Below are positions 8,566-17,041 of a DNA stretch of 39,604 nucleotides, in pieces. Source of the DNA: an uncultured Gammaproteobacteria bacterium (GTDB lineage Bacteria; Pseudomonadota; Gammaproteobacteria; GCA-2729495); the NCBI GenBank assembly GCA_947258805.1, contig CAMYJV010000008.1, forward strand, positions 1 through 39,604, in the 5' to 3' direction. The notes beneath the pieces were generated by a model. That model made no database searches, had not been told where the DNA came from, and saw only the letters and a list, made by a program, of their open reading frames with translations. Each line of letters begins with the position of its first letter. Positions within the stretch are counted from its first letter, which is position 1. The translations under genes and the position numbers were made by a program.

Positions 8566-9900
8566 TTAGCGCCGGTCGGCCAGACCCGGCAGGCTGCGGC
8601 GGAAGTAACGGTCCAGCAGGCGCTGCAGTTCGCAGCGCGCCGCGTTCCCGTCCGCATCGCCGTATTCTTCATAAAGGTCAGCGGCGATGCCGTTGAAGCA
8701 GTCAAGCAGGGCCGGCTCGAAATGGTTGCCTCGGCCGCGGGACAGCGTGGCCAGGGTTTCCTGCAGCGACAAGGGCTGCTTGTAGGGGCGCTCTGAAGTC
8801 AGCGCGTCGAAGACATCGGCAATGGCAAATATTCTGGCCCCGATCGGGATCTCTTCGCCGGCCAGGCCGGCCGGGTAACCGGCGCCGCCAAACTTTTCGT
8901 GGTGGCCACCGACCACGTCCCCCGCGTCGCTCAACCAGCGCGCGCGGCTGGTGATGTCGAGGCCGTGTTCCACGTGGCCCTGCATCGTTGCAAACTCGTC
9001 CTCCGTGAGCTTGCCGGGCTTCAGCAACACACTGTCGCGAATGCCGAGTTTGCCCACGTCGTGCAGCAGCGCCCCTTTGATCAGTGCCGGCATGTCTGCT
9101 TCCGGGAGCCCGGCGGCTTCGCCCAGGCGCACGGAATACACCGCGACACGGTAATTGTGGGCATCGGTGTCGCTGTCCCGCTTGGCGATTGCGCTGCCCA
9201 GCACCTGGATGGTTTCCAGGTTCGCATCCAGCAGGTCAACGCTGGCCGCCGCGAGCCGATTAACTAGTGTGCTGATGACCGGGAACAGGGCGATGGAAGT
9301 GACCAGCACGATCGCGATGACATACATCAGCGTTCGGCCGATGTTGCCGCGCAATTCAGCCATCGCCGCAGTCGATACCGCGAAGGCGCCGCCCAGCCAC
9401 CCGCGGACAGTGCCATCGGCATCGCGCACGGCGATGGCCGTGGCGACGTAGGTGCGGTCGCCGACGCGGCGGCTCACAGCCCGATAGGCGGCGGTATCGG
9501 GCGGGTCGAAATCCAGGTTGGCCGCGGCGGTGCGCAGTTCGTCGATTCCGGGAAAGGTGGGGTCATCCAGGGCAGCGAGTTCCTGTCCACCCGTGTCGAA
9601 GATCTTGGCCAGCACGAAGCGGCCCCCGGTCAGCTCCGTCGCGGCGCCTTTGCGTGCCAACGCCTCCAGTGCGCGCTGCCAGCTTGCCGGATTCGTCTCG
9701 GGGTCGCTGAGCAATGGCATGGCAATGCGGCTGAACCGGGCACCTTCAAGGCGCGCGAGTTCCGAGACCGCTCGCTCCAGGCGGGCATTGCCATTTATCC
9801 ACGCCACCGCGGCGAACACCGCGCACAGGACCAGCGCCACACCGCCCAGTCGCAGCGCCAGGGTGCGGCGCACCGCGCGTTTCAGATCCTGCTCGCTCAT
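8566..9900 (-). CDS. Membrane-bound HD-GYP domain sensor protein
   Basis: The 444-residue protein has transmembrane segments at about 17-36 and 190-210 that enclose a periplasmic sensor region of roughly 150 residues. The HD-GYP domain follows: HD at 280-281 in LLHDVGKLGIRD, HHE at 333-335, GYP at 341-343, and IADVFDALTSERPY. HD-GYP proteins hydrolyse cyclic di-GMP, lowering its level and favouring motility. One position differs from the common form: the Asp usually found in HHExxDGxGYP is Gly here (HHEKFGGAGYP). The HD metal residues are intact, so activity may be kept. Divergent from the Rieske gene at 10058. Confidence 0.9.
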   Translation of the reverse strand: MSEQDLKRAVRRTLALRLGGVALVLCAVFAAVAWINGNARLERAVSELARLEGARFSRIAMPLLSDPETNPASWQRALEALARKGAATELTGGRFVLAKIFDTGGQELAALDDPTFPGIDELRTAAANLDFDPPDTAAYRAVSRRVGDRTYVATAIAVRDADGTVRGWLGGAFAVSTAAMAELRGNIGRTLMYVIAIVLVTSIALFPVISTLVNRLAAASVDLLDANLETIQVLGSAIAKRDSDTDAHNYRVAVYSVRLGEAAGLPEADMPALIKGALLHDVGKLGIRDSVLLKPGKLTEDEFATMQGHVEHGLDITSRARWLSDAGDVVGGHHEKFGGAGYPAGLAGEEIPIGARIFAIADVFDALTSERPYKQPLSLQETLATLSRGRGNHFEPALLDCFNGIAADLYEEYGDADGNAARCELQRLLDRYFRRSLPGLADRR

Positions 9901-10057
9901 GTACAGGCTAGCCTACCCGCTGCTCTACGGCCTGTCTGCCGGCGCTTGTCAGATTCCCGGTCGCAGTGCCCTCGCGGCCGCCCCGTAGGTAATTTTCCGT
10001 ATGTTGCCGGACCGGCCTGCCCGGTAGAAATTGTGAAGAAGAAGACAGGAGGCGTCG

Positions 10058-11245
10058 ATGTATATCAATTTCTGGTATCCCATCATTCGCAGCGAAGACC
10101 TCGGGCCAGACGCGCCGCAGAAGGTCAGCCTGTTGGGCGTAAACCTTGTGGCATTTCGTGATGATGAAGGCACGGCGCACGTACTCAGTGATACCTGCGT
10201 CCACCGGGGAGGGTCCCTCGGCGGCGCGTGGTCCGGCCCGGAGAGTGCACCGCGCCTGATCAACGGCTGCATCGTTTGTCCGTATCACGGCTGGGAGTTC
10301 GGTGGCGACGGCGAGTGCAAGAACATTCCATCTATCGGCTACGGCAAAAAGCCGCCCGCCCGGGCCAAGATCGACTCTTACCCGGTGCAGGAGGAATACG
10401 GCATCGTGTTCGCCTTCATGGGTGACCTGCCGGCAGAAGAACGGCCGCCGCTGCTCGAAGTGGAGGAATACGGCCGGGAAGGCTGGCGCGCCAACTCGAT
10501 CCTGTTGCTGGATGTGGACTACTACTACGAGCGGTCCATAGAGAACGCGCTGGATCCTGCCCACAATGAGTTTGTGCATCCCACCCACGGTTTCGCGGGC
10601 ATCAATCGCGACACCTACAAGGTGAACGACTATGACGTCGAAGATCACGAGCAGGGCTACGGCATGTGGTTCATGCACAAGTTCAATGCGCCGCCGCTGA
10701 AAGGCAAGACCTGGGGCAAGGTACGCGAGGACAGCGGTGACCTGTATGCCGGCGGTGGCACCTATGGCCCGAATACGGTGATCACCAACATCAACATTCA
10801 GCCCGGTGTTGGATTTCGCCAGTACTTCTTCGAACAGCCGGTGAGCCCCACTCACACGCGTATCTTCTTTCTGAACATGCGGAACTTCATGATGGAGCCT
10901 GCACAGGACGGCCCCATCCACGCGCGGAACAAGGCCATCGCGAGACAGGACATCGATATCCTGATGGATCTGTATCCCACCGTGACGCCCATCAGCAATA
11001 CAAAGGAAGTGCTGATGCCGGCGGATAAAGCCATTGTGGCCTATCGGGACTGGCTGGCGCGCTTCGACGAGAGGGGCTGGCGGATCGACTGGGAAGCCTT
11101 CCAGGCCCGCAACGGCAAGACGACGGCCTTCGCGATTCCAGGCCCGGCCCGGCGCACGGCTGGTAACTGGGTGCTGGAGCCCGTCCCGCTGCTGCCGAGC
11201 CGCGAGGCCCGCAAGCAGAGCAAGAATGATCAGCAAGCGGCCTGA
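10058..11245 (+). CDS. Rieske non-haem iron oxygenase, alpha-subunit type (second copy)
   Basis: A second ring-hydroxylating-type oxygenase, 395 residues. The Rieske ligands are Cys47/His49 (CVHRGGSL) and Cys74/His77 (CPYHGWEF). The iron triad is Asp166-x2-His169-x4-His174 in NALDPAHNEFVH. Start ATG 10058 has an excellent AGGAGG ribosome site. It shares the general plan of the Rieske gene at 5785-6948 but is clearly diverged, so the two probably act on different substrates. No electron-transfer partner is encoded next to it. The C-terminal 20 residues are basic and polar. It ends just before a strong terminator. Confidence 0.92.
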   Translation: MYINFWYPIIRSEDLGPDAPQKVSLLGVNLVAFRDDEGTAHVLSDTCVHRGGSLGGAWSGPESAPRLINGCIVCPYHGWEFGGDGECKNIPSIGYGKKPPARAKIDSYPVQEEYGIVFAFMGDLPAEERPPLLEVEEYGREGWRANSILLLDVDYYYERSIENALDPAHNEFVHPTHGFAGINRDTYKVNDYDVEDHEQGYGMWFMHKFNAPPLKGKTWGKVREDSGDLYAGGGTYGPNTVITNINIQPGVGFRQYFFEQPVSPTHTRIFFLNMRNFMMEPAQDGPIHARNKAIARQDIDILMDLYPTVTPISNTKEVLMPADKAIVAYRDWLARFDERGWRIDWEAFQARNGKTTAFAIPGPARRTAGNWVLEPVPLLPSREARKQSKNDQQAA

Positions 11246-11271
11246 CAGCCGGGGGCACGTGCCAACGATCG

Positions 11272-11302
11272 AGGGCGGCCCGCAGGCCGCCCTTGGTTTT
11301 TT
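11272..11302 (+). terminator. Rho-independent terminator after the second Rieske gene
   Basis: AGGGCGGCC (11272-11280) pairs perfectly with GGCCGCCCT (11285-11293) across a four-base loop and is followed by TGGTTTTTT. It lies 27 bases after the oxygenase stop codon and separates it from the SDR gene. Confidence 0.9.
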
Positions 11303-11345
11303 GCAGCCGGTATCATCACGGTCTGGATCCGAACAGGAAGGAATC

Positions 11346-12155
11346 TTGAGCAGGCTTTTCACCGGTCTCGCTTGCGGGCTGCTGACCCTGGCCCTTGCGG
11401 CGTGCGCCAGCCAGGGTGGCGGGCAGGGATCGTCGGCCGCCACCACGGCCAAGGACCAGGAGTTGATCCTGGTTGCCGGTGCGTCCGGCCGCGTCGGCCG
11501 TTACGTAATCGGCCATCTCAAGGACGGAGGCAGGAACTTTCGCTCCCTGACGCGCAGCCGGGCGACGGCCATAGAGCGCTGGGGCAAAGCCTATACGGAT
11601 ATGAACTGGGTCGAAGGCGACGTTCGGGATGCGGCGCGCATGCAGGAGATCATGGCGGGTGCGACGGCTGTGATCAGCGTGGTTGGCACGCGCGAAGTCA
11701 GCGGGCCAAACAGCGCAGAGTTCGTGGACTATGGCGGCGTCGTGAACCTGGTCGATGCAGCCAAAGTTGCGGGGGTCGAGCACTTTGTGCTGCTCACGGC
11801 CATCGGTGTCACCGATCCGGAGCATCCCTTCAACAAGGCGACCAAGGGCGCGCTGCAGTGGCGCCTGAAGGGCGAGGAGCACTTGCGCGATAGTGGCCTC
11901 AGCTACACCATCGTGCGCCCGGCCGGATTGGTGAACCGGCCTGCCGGCGAACAGGGGCTGCTGATCGAGCAGGGTGACAACTGGCGCCCGCTGGTGCGCA
12001 GCACGCTGTCGCGGGATGATCTTGCAGACGTGCTGATCGAGTCCTTGCAGAACCCCGGTGCACGCAATGCCACTTTCGAAATCGCCAATGATCCCACCCT
12101 GGCGCCCGGCGACTGGCGCGCCAAACTGACGGCCCTGGAACCCGATCAGCCCTGA
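11346..12155 (+). CDS. NAD(P)-binding atypical SDR with lipoprotein signal
   Basis: This 269-residue protein has an atypical short-chain dehydrogenase fold (NmrA/SDR_a5-like). The dinucleotide motif GASGRVG is at about 45-51, with a central GVEHFVLLTAIGV strand and a YTIVRPAGL segment. What stands out is the N terminus: a hydrophobic stretch ending LALAAC with the lipobox Cys at residue 20, followed by a Gly/Ser/Gln-rich linker, exactly as in a bacterial lipoprotein. TTG 11346 is chosen because GGAAGGAA precedes it and it includes the whole signal. If exported, NAD(P) supply is a problem; it could bind another ligand or be tethered facing an unexpected side. The 3' end overlaps the convergent uup gene by ten bases. 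Confidence 0.85.
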   Translation: MSRLFTGLACGLLTLALAACASQGGGQGSSAATTAKDQELILVAGASGRVGRYVIGHLKDGGRNFRSLTRSRATAIERWGKAYTDMNWVEGDVRDAARMQEIMAGATAVISVVGTREVSGPNSAEFVDYGGVVNLVDAAKVAGVEHFVLLTAIGVTDPEHPFNKATKGALQWRLKGEEHLRDSGLSYTIVRPAGLVNRPAGEQGLLIEQGDNWRPLVRSTLSRDDLADVLIESLQNPGARNATFEIANDPTLAPGDWRAKLTALEPDQP

Positions 12156-14056
12156 CCAGGTCGCGCCAGGCTGGCGCGCAGCTCCTCCAGTTCTGCCCAA
12201 CGCTCTACCGCGGATTCCAGTTCGGCTTCGGCGCTATTCACTTGATCGAGCACGCTTCGAGTTTGTTCGTGCGCACCAGCATAGAAATCCGTTGCGTTGA
12301 CCTGGGCCTGCAAGGCGGCGACCCGTGCCTCCAGGGTTTCGATCCGGCCGGGCAGCTGGTCAAGTTCCCGCTGGTCCTTGTAGCTGAGCTTGTTCCGGCG
12401 CTTTGCCGGCCGGCTCTTGCCGGCCTCGCCCTGGCCGGCAGCGCCGGCGGGATCATCCATCTCCGCCAATTGGTGGCCGCGGCGCGCCCAGTCGCTGTAA
12501 CCGCCCACGTATTCGCGCAGCTCGCCGTTCGCCTCGAAGACCAGGATGCTGGTTACCACGTTGTCGAGGAACTCGCGGTCGTGACTGACCACGATGAGCG
12601 TGCCGTCGTATTCGGTGAGCCGGGCTTCCAGTGCCTCCAGTGTTTCGATATCGAGATCGTTAGTGGGCTCGTCCAGCACCAGCAGGTTGGTGGCGCGGGT
12701 GAACAGCTTGGCGAGGATCACGCGATTGCGTTCACCGCCGGACAGCGCGCTGACCGGCATCAGCGCGCGCTTGGCATCGAACAAGAAACCGCGCAGGTAG
12801 CCGATCACATGGCGTTCCTTGCCGTTGAGGTAAATGTAGTCCCGGCCCTCGCCGACGTTCTCCGCCACGCTCTTGTCGAGATCCAGCGCAACGCGCAGCT
12901 GGTCGAAGTAGCCGATCTCCAGCCCGGTGCCGTGTTTGACCGTCCCGGTCTGCGGCTGCAGATCGCCCAGCAGTAGCCGGAGCAGGGTGCTCTTGCCGAC
13001 CCCGTTGTTGCCGATGAGTCCGATGCGGTCGCCGCGCATGATCTTCATGGAGAAGTCGCGGATCAGCACCTCGTCGCCGTAGCCATAGCTCACGTTGCGG
13101 GCCGTAATCACCTTGCGCCCGGAGCGTTCCGCTTCATCGATGTTGATGCGGGCCTGGTGAGGCTGGTCCAGCCGCGCGGCGCGGGTTTTGCGCATGGCCT
13201 GCAGGGCGCGAACGCGGCCCTCATTGCGCGTGCGGCGAGCCTTGATTCCTTCGCGGATCCAGGCTTCTTCGGTGGCCAGCTTCTTGTCGAATTCGCGGTT
13301 CGCGCGCGCTTCGGCCTGCAGCGAGCTGGCCCTGCGCTCCAGGTACTGGTGGTAAGTGCCCGGCCAGCTGCTCAGGTGGCCCCGGTCCAGTTCGACGATG
13401 CGGGTGGCCAGCCGCTGCAGAAAGGCCCGGTCATGGGTGACGAACAGCACGCCGCCGGACCAGCCGCGAATGCGGTTCTCCAGCCAGCCGATCGTCGCCA
13501 GGTCCAGGTGGTTGGTGGGTTCGTCCAGCAGCAGCAGGTCCGGCTTTGTCACCAGCGCGCGGGCGAGGCTCACCCGGCGGCGCCAGCCGCCGGACAACTC
13601 CCGCAGCGGCCGCTCGGCAGGCAGCCCGAGTTCGCTGAGCGTAGTGGCCACCCGCTGCTCGATCCGCCAGCCGTCGAGCGCGTCGATCTGTTGCTGCAAT
13701 TCCTCGAGTTCCCGCAGTGCACGACCCTGCGGGTGCTCCGCCGCCCGCTTCTCGTAGTCGGCCACCAGGGCCTGAACCGGCGCCATCGCCTCCGCCACGT
13801 ACTGGCTCGCCGTGAGTTCCAGCTGGGCGGGCAGTGTCTGTTCGAGCTGGCTGATCCGCAGGTCACTGCGGCATTCGATCTCGCCCTGATCCGGCGCAAG
13901 CCGCCCGGCGATCAGCTTCAGCAGCGTGGTCTTGCCAGCCCCGTTGCGGCCCACCAGGCAGACCCGCTCGCCGGGCTCCAGCACGAGCTCGGCATCGCGC
14001 AGGATGACCTGGTCGCCGAAGTCGAGGCAGACGTCGCTGAGGCGCACTAGATGCAT
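12146..14056 (-). CDS. uup: ABC-F family ATPase Uup
   Basis: The 636-residue protein has two ABC ATPase domains and no membrane segments. The first has Walker A GRNGAGKT (36-43), signature LSGGWRRRVSLARAL and LLLLDEPTNHLDL; the second has GLIGNNGVGKST, LSGGERNRVILAKL and LLVLDEPTNDLDI. The linker between them is the charged ABC-F interdomain linker. The last 90 residues, after a Lys-rich stretch, form a coiled coil with alternating Glu/Leu/Arg, which is the DNA-binding C-terminal domain typical of Uup. Uup affects precise transposon excision and ribosome function. Start ATG 14056 agrees with family length. Its 3' end overlaps the SDR gene on the other strand. Confidence 0.95.
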   Translation of the reverse strand: MHLVRLSDVCLDFGDQVILRDAELVLEPGERVCLVGRNGAGKTTLLKLIAGRLAPDQGEIECRSDLRISQLEQTLPAQLELTASQYVAEAMAPVQALVADYEKRAAEHPQGRALRELEELQQQIDALDGWRIEQRVATTLSELGLPAERPLRELSGGWRRRVSLARALVTKPDLLLLDEPTNHLDLATIGWLENRIRGWSGGVLFVTHDRAFLQRLATRIVELDRGHLSSWPGTYHQYLERRASSLQAEARANREFDKKLATEEAWIREGIKARRTRNEGRVRALQAMRKTRAARLDQPHQARINIDEAERSGRKVITARNVSYGYGDEVLIRDFSMKIMRGDRIGLIGNNGVGKSTLLRLLLGDLQPQTGTVKHGTGLEIGYFDQLRVALDLDKSVAENVGEGRDYIYLNGKERHVIGYLRGFLFDAKRALMPVSALSGGERNRVILAKLFTRATNLLVLDEPTNDLDIETLEALEARLTEYDGTLIVVSHDREFLDNVVTSILVFEANGELREYVGGYSDWARRGHQLAEMDDPAGAAGQGEAGKSRPAKRRNKLSYKDQRELDQLPGRIETLEARVAALQAQVNATDFYAGAHEQTRSVLDQVNSAEAELESAVERWAELEELRASLARPGQG

Positions 14057-14102
14057 GGGGCTATGCTAACGAGGGTCATCCGGGTGACCAAGGGCAACGA
14101 AC

Positions 14103-14123
14103 GCTAATGGGCTACCCGTTAGC
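14103..14123. promoter_or_regulatory. Inverted repeat in the uup/SDR divergent region
   Basis: GCTAATGGG (14103-14111) and CCCGTTAGC (14115-14123) form a nine-base dyad with one G-T style mismatch around CTA. It sits in the 156-base gap between divergent uup and the Tat-type SDR. It could be an operator or an RNA hairpin; no promoter boxes were identified with confidence. Confidence 0.35.
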
Positions 14124-14212
14124 CGCCCGCCTGACGGCGTCGGTGGGCGAATGCCATGTTCGCGCCTCCGCGCTAAACTCATCATTAGCCGACATATCCA
14201 GGGACGAAGAAG

Positions 14213-15235
14213 ATGAACGATTCCATAGACCGCCGCCAGTTTCTCCGCGGAGCGTCCACGGTTGCTGCCGGCGCAGCACTCGGGGGTTGCGCGGAGCCGG
14301 GCTCCGATAATTTTGTGAACCCTCCGGGCGTCCCGCTGGGCCCCTTCGGGCCGAAGTCCACGGCCGAAGAAGTCACCGAGGGTGTTGATCTGACAGGGAA
14401 AACCGCGCTGATCACCGGGGCCAACTCGGGTCTCGGCTACGAGACGATGCGTGTGCTGGCCATGCGCGGCGCGCAGGTGATTGGCACTGGCCGCACACTG
14501 GAGAAGGCCGAAATCGCCTGCGAGAGCATCGGCGGCGGCAGGGCCACGCCGGCCGTGCTCGAGTTGTCCGATCTCAACTCGGTGGCGTCCTGTGCGAGCC
14601 AGGTTCTTGCGATGGATACGCCCATCGACATGCTGATTCTGAACGCGGGCATCATGGCCCTGCCGGAACTCGAGCAGGTGAACGGTATCGAGCGGCAGTT
14701 ATTTGTGAACCATCTCGGCCACTTCGCGTTTGCCGTCGAGCTGCTGGATCGCGTGAAAGCCGCCCCTGCGGGTCGTATCGTGGTACTCAGCAGCAGCGGC
14801 CACATGTGGGCGCCCGATGGCGGTATCCAGTTCGACAACCTGAGCGGCGAGCGCGATTACGAGCCGATGAAGGCTTACGGGCAATCGAAGTTGGCCAACG
14901 GGTTGTTTGCCTTCGAACTGGCGCGGCGCCTGGAAGGTACCGACGCAACGGCTAACGCGGTCCATCCCGGTATCATCAACACGAATCTGGGCCGGCATTT
15001 CCCGAAATGGCAGTTGGCCTTCGCGAAATTGTTCGGCTGGACTTTCATGAAGAACGTGCCTGAAGGCGCGGCCACGAGTTCCTATGTGGCGGCGAATCCG
15101 CTGGTGGAAGGCATGAGTGGTTTTTATTTTGCCGACTGCAACCCCGTGGTGCCGGACCCGCGCATGGAAGATGCGGCGCTGGCGTCGCAGCTCTGGGAAG
15201 TCTCGGAAGAATTGACCGGCGTGCGCTCGGCCTGA
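14213..15235 (+). CDS. Short-chain dehydrogenase with Tat signal and lipobox
   Basis: A 340-residue SDR of the retinol-dehydrogenase/WWOX-like extended group. Cofactor motif TGANSGLG is at about 69-75, LNAGIM near the middle, and the catalytic Tyr-x3-Lys is in AYGQSKLAN. The N terminus carries a textbook twin-arginine motif (RRQFLRG at residues 7-13), an Ala-rich hydrophobic core and a lipobox-like LGGC with Cys26, then a Pro/Gly-rich linker to the enzyme domain. Tat transport would let it be exported folded with its cofactor bound, which makes an extracytoplasmic SDR more credible here than for Sec-type leaders. The downstream membrane protein gene starts seven bases after its stop, so the two are co-transcribed. 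Confidence 0.9.
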   Translation: MNDSIDRRQFLRGASTVAAGAALGGCAEPGSDNFVNPPGVPLGPFGPKSTAEEVTEGVDLTGKTALITGANSGLGYETMRVLAMRGAQVIGTGRTLEKAEIACESIGGGRATPAVLELSDLNSVASCASQVLAMDTPIDMLILNAGIMALPELEQVNGIERQLFVNHLGHFAFAVELLDRVKAAPAGRIVVLSSSGHMWAPDGGIQFDNLSGERDYEPMKAYGQSKLANGLFAFELARRLEGTDATANAVHPGIINTNLGRHFPKWQLAFAKLFGWTFMKNVPEGAATSSYVAANPLVEGMSGFYFADCNPVVPDPRMEDAALASQLWEVSEELTGVRSA

Positions 15236-15241
15236 CGCCCC

Positions 15242-15685
15242 ATGGCAGCCAATCTGCGCTGGCCACGGATCCTGCTGGCGACCGTGCTCGGCTTTCTGAT
15301 CGCCAGCAATCTGAACTGGGCCATCGCCGCCTTCGTACTGAACCCGTGGGCAACCCCACTGTTCGATGGCTTCATGCGCATGGGTGACGACGGTGCGTCG
15401 GGCATCAACATCGCGAAAATGACCCTGGGCTTTCTGCCCCACCTGCTGGTGTCGGTGTCACTATTGATCGTTCTGCCGCAGCCGTCGTCGTGGCCGGTCC
15501 GTGCGATTGTGGCGACGTTGCTGGTTTGTGTGCCGGCGTTCTACGCGACCTACACGTTTCTGTCCGGCTGGGGCAACGTGAACTGGGTGCCGCTGATGGG
15601 AGCAGCAACGGCCGATACCTTATGTATTGGTCTCGGCACGCTGGTGAGCGGATTCTTCCTGCGCCACCACCTCAGTCAGCGATGA
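15242..15685 (+). CDS. Four-helix membrane protein of unknown function
   Basis: This 147-residue protein has four hydrophobic segments (about 7-30, 58-80, 86-105 and 117-140), short loops, and no recognisable catalytic motif. ATG 15242 lies seven bases after the stop of the Tat-type SDR, so the two genes are coupled and the protein may help position or serve that enzyme in the membrane. I do not recognise the family. Confidence 0.7.
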   Translation: MAANLRWPRILLATVLGFLIASNLNWAIAAFVLNPWATPLFDGFMRMGDDGASGINIAKMTLGFLPHLLVSVSLLIVLPQPSSWPVRAIVATLLVCVPAFYATYTFLSGWGNVNWVPLMGAATADTLCIGLGTLVSGFFLRHHLSQR

Positions 15686-15707
15686 CACATGGACGGTCTC
15701 TGCCGCG

Positions 15708-16391
15708 TTAGCGCAGCGCCGCTACAGATTCAACGTCATTGTTGCTGACGACTACGCCTTCACAGTAGTTGACGCCACCGCCCGATGTGCCGTCCCCAGG
15801 CCGCGTGAACACGCGGTAGGGCTCGTAGTCCGGCAGGATGCCGTAATCACCGGTGTACTGGTAGCAGTAGAAGTTTTCGAACAGGAACACTTTCGGCGGG
15901 AAGAAGGTGAAGCTGGAGTACATGCCGATCAGCGCTGCGTAGGCCGGCAGCGCGTAGCGGCGCAACGCCGGCCTGAACGGTGGTGAAGTCAGAATCCTGT
16001 AGCTGATCCACTGGCCGAAGCTGATGCCGAAGCCCATGATGCTCAGCATGACCGGCAGCGAAGCTTTGTCGCCGGTGATGTCGATCAGGGCCATGTAGCT
16101 GTAGTAGGTGGCAAAGATAGTCACAGGCGTTACGGCCAGTGCCAGCGCTTTGCCGAGCCAGTAGTTATTAGCAATATTGCACGTATACGTGTATTGGATC
16201 AGGGCGTACAGGACACCCGGCCAGAAGTACATCTTCGAATGTTCCCACGCGCTTTCATTGACCGCCGCGATCAGCGCCAGGGGTTTCCAGAAGTCGCTCA
16301 GCTCGAAGGCAAAGTGCAGCAGGGAGCCGGCGACGACAATCCAGATAACGCAGCCCACTTCCCATAGACCGAGTTTGAGTTTGTGATTCAC
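15708..16391 (-). CDS. DUF6512-like membrane protein
   Basis: A 227-residue protein with about six hydrophobic segments. The NESAWEHSKMYFWPGVLYALIQY segment (a charged helix before a membrane span) resembles the DUF6512 family as I remember it; that match is not verified. The C-terminal 45 residues are soluble, with a Gly-rich stretch and cysteines (FYCYQYTG, GVNYCEG) that suggest an extracytoplasmic tail. The gene begins 18 bases after the HupE-like gene and is most likely the last gene of that minus-strand operon. Function unknown. Confidence 0.65.
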   Translation of the reverse strand: MNHKLKLGLWEVGCVIWIVVAGSLLHFAFELSDFWKPLALIAAVNESAWEHSKMYFWPGVLYALIQYTYTCNIANNYWLGKALALAVTPVTIFATYYSYMALIDITGDKASLPVMLSIMGFGISFGQWISYRILTSPPFRPALRRYALPAYAALIGMYSSFTFFPPKVFLFENFYCYQYTGDYGILPDYEPYRVFTRPGDGTSGGGVNYCEGVVVSNNDVESVAALR

Positions 16392-16409
16392 TCTTTATCT
16401 CCTGAGGGT

Positions 16410-17015
16410 TCAGGCCGCGACGCCGGCCAGGAAATAAGCGCCTAAAGCGGCGATGGCCGCGCCACCCACGCGCAGCATCACCTTGCCCGCAGCGTAGTGC
16501 TGGGAAATATCACCGATGATCACGCCGGCAACATGCAGGGCGGCCGTGCCGCTCATGAAGCCCAGCGCGTAGGTCACCGGATTGGCCACCGTGGGCATTT
16601 CCGCACCGTGGGCATAACCGTGGAAGATGGCGAAGAAGCCGACGACCGTCATCACGAGGGAGATCGGCAAACGTTTATCGGCCGCGATGGCCAGACCCAG
16701 AGCCAGCACGGAGATGGCGATGCCTGCCTCGATGGCAGTGAGACCGACGTCCAGCCAGCCCAGCAGTCCGCCGAAGGCCATCACGCAGACAAAGGTGGCG
16801 GGAACTGTCCAGATGGCGCGGCCGCCGATCTGCGCACTGACGATGCCGACGCTGACCATGGCAAGGAAATGATCCGCGCCCAGGACCGGATGGGTGAGTC
16901 CGGCCAGGAAAGAGCCGTAGGGCAGGCTCGCCCCTTCGTGGGCCAGAACGAGTCCCGGCAGCAGGCCGAGTATGAGTGCAGTGATCCAGGCGCTCGACCT
17001 GAAGTGAGTCTCCAT
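16410..17015 (-). CDS. HupE/UreJ family membrane protein
   Basis: A 201-residue protein with an N-terminal signal peptide (about 1-25, ending LVLAHEG) and six membrane helices. The family motif HPxxGxDH is seen as THPVLGADH at about 41-49; a second His-rich helix reads FHGYAHGAEMP. HupE/UreJ proteins are proposed nickel or cobalt permeases, usually beside hydrogenase or urease genes. None is visible here. Start ATG 17015 has GGAGA upstream. It follows the alpha/beta hydrolase by 26 bases and precedes the DUF6512-like gene by 18 bases, so the three form a probable operon. Confidence 0.88.
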   Translation of the reverse strand: METHFRSSAWITALILGLLPGLVLAHEGASLPYGSFLAGLTHPVLGADHFLAMVSVGIVSAQIGGRAIWTVPATFVCVMAFGGLLGWLDVGLTAIEAGIAISVLALGLAIAADKRLPISLVMTVVGFFAIFHGYAHGAEMPTVANPVTYALGFMSGTAALHVAGVIIGDISQHYAAGKVMLRVGGAAIAALGAYFLAGVAA

Positions 17016-17041
17016 CAGTATGTATCTCCGGCTGAGCGCGT

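Noticed and set aside
9908..11452. 514-codon minus-strand open frame opposite the second Rieske gene
   Set aside because: Antisense shadow of a clear gene; His/Arg-rich composition without domains.
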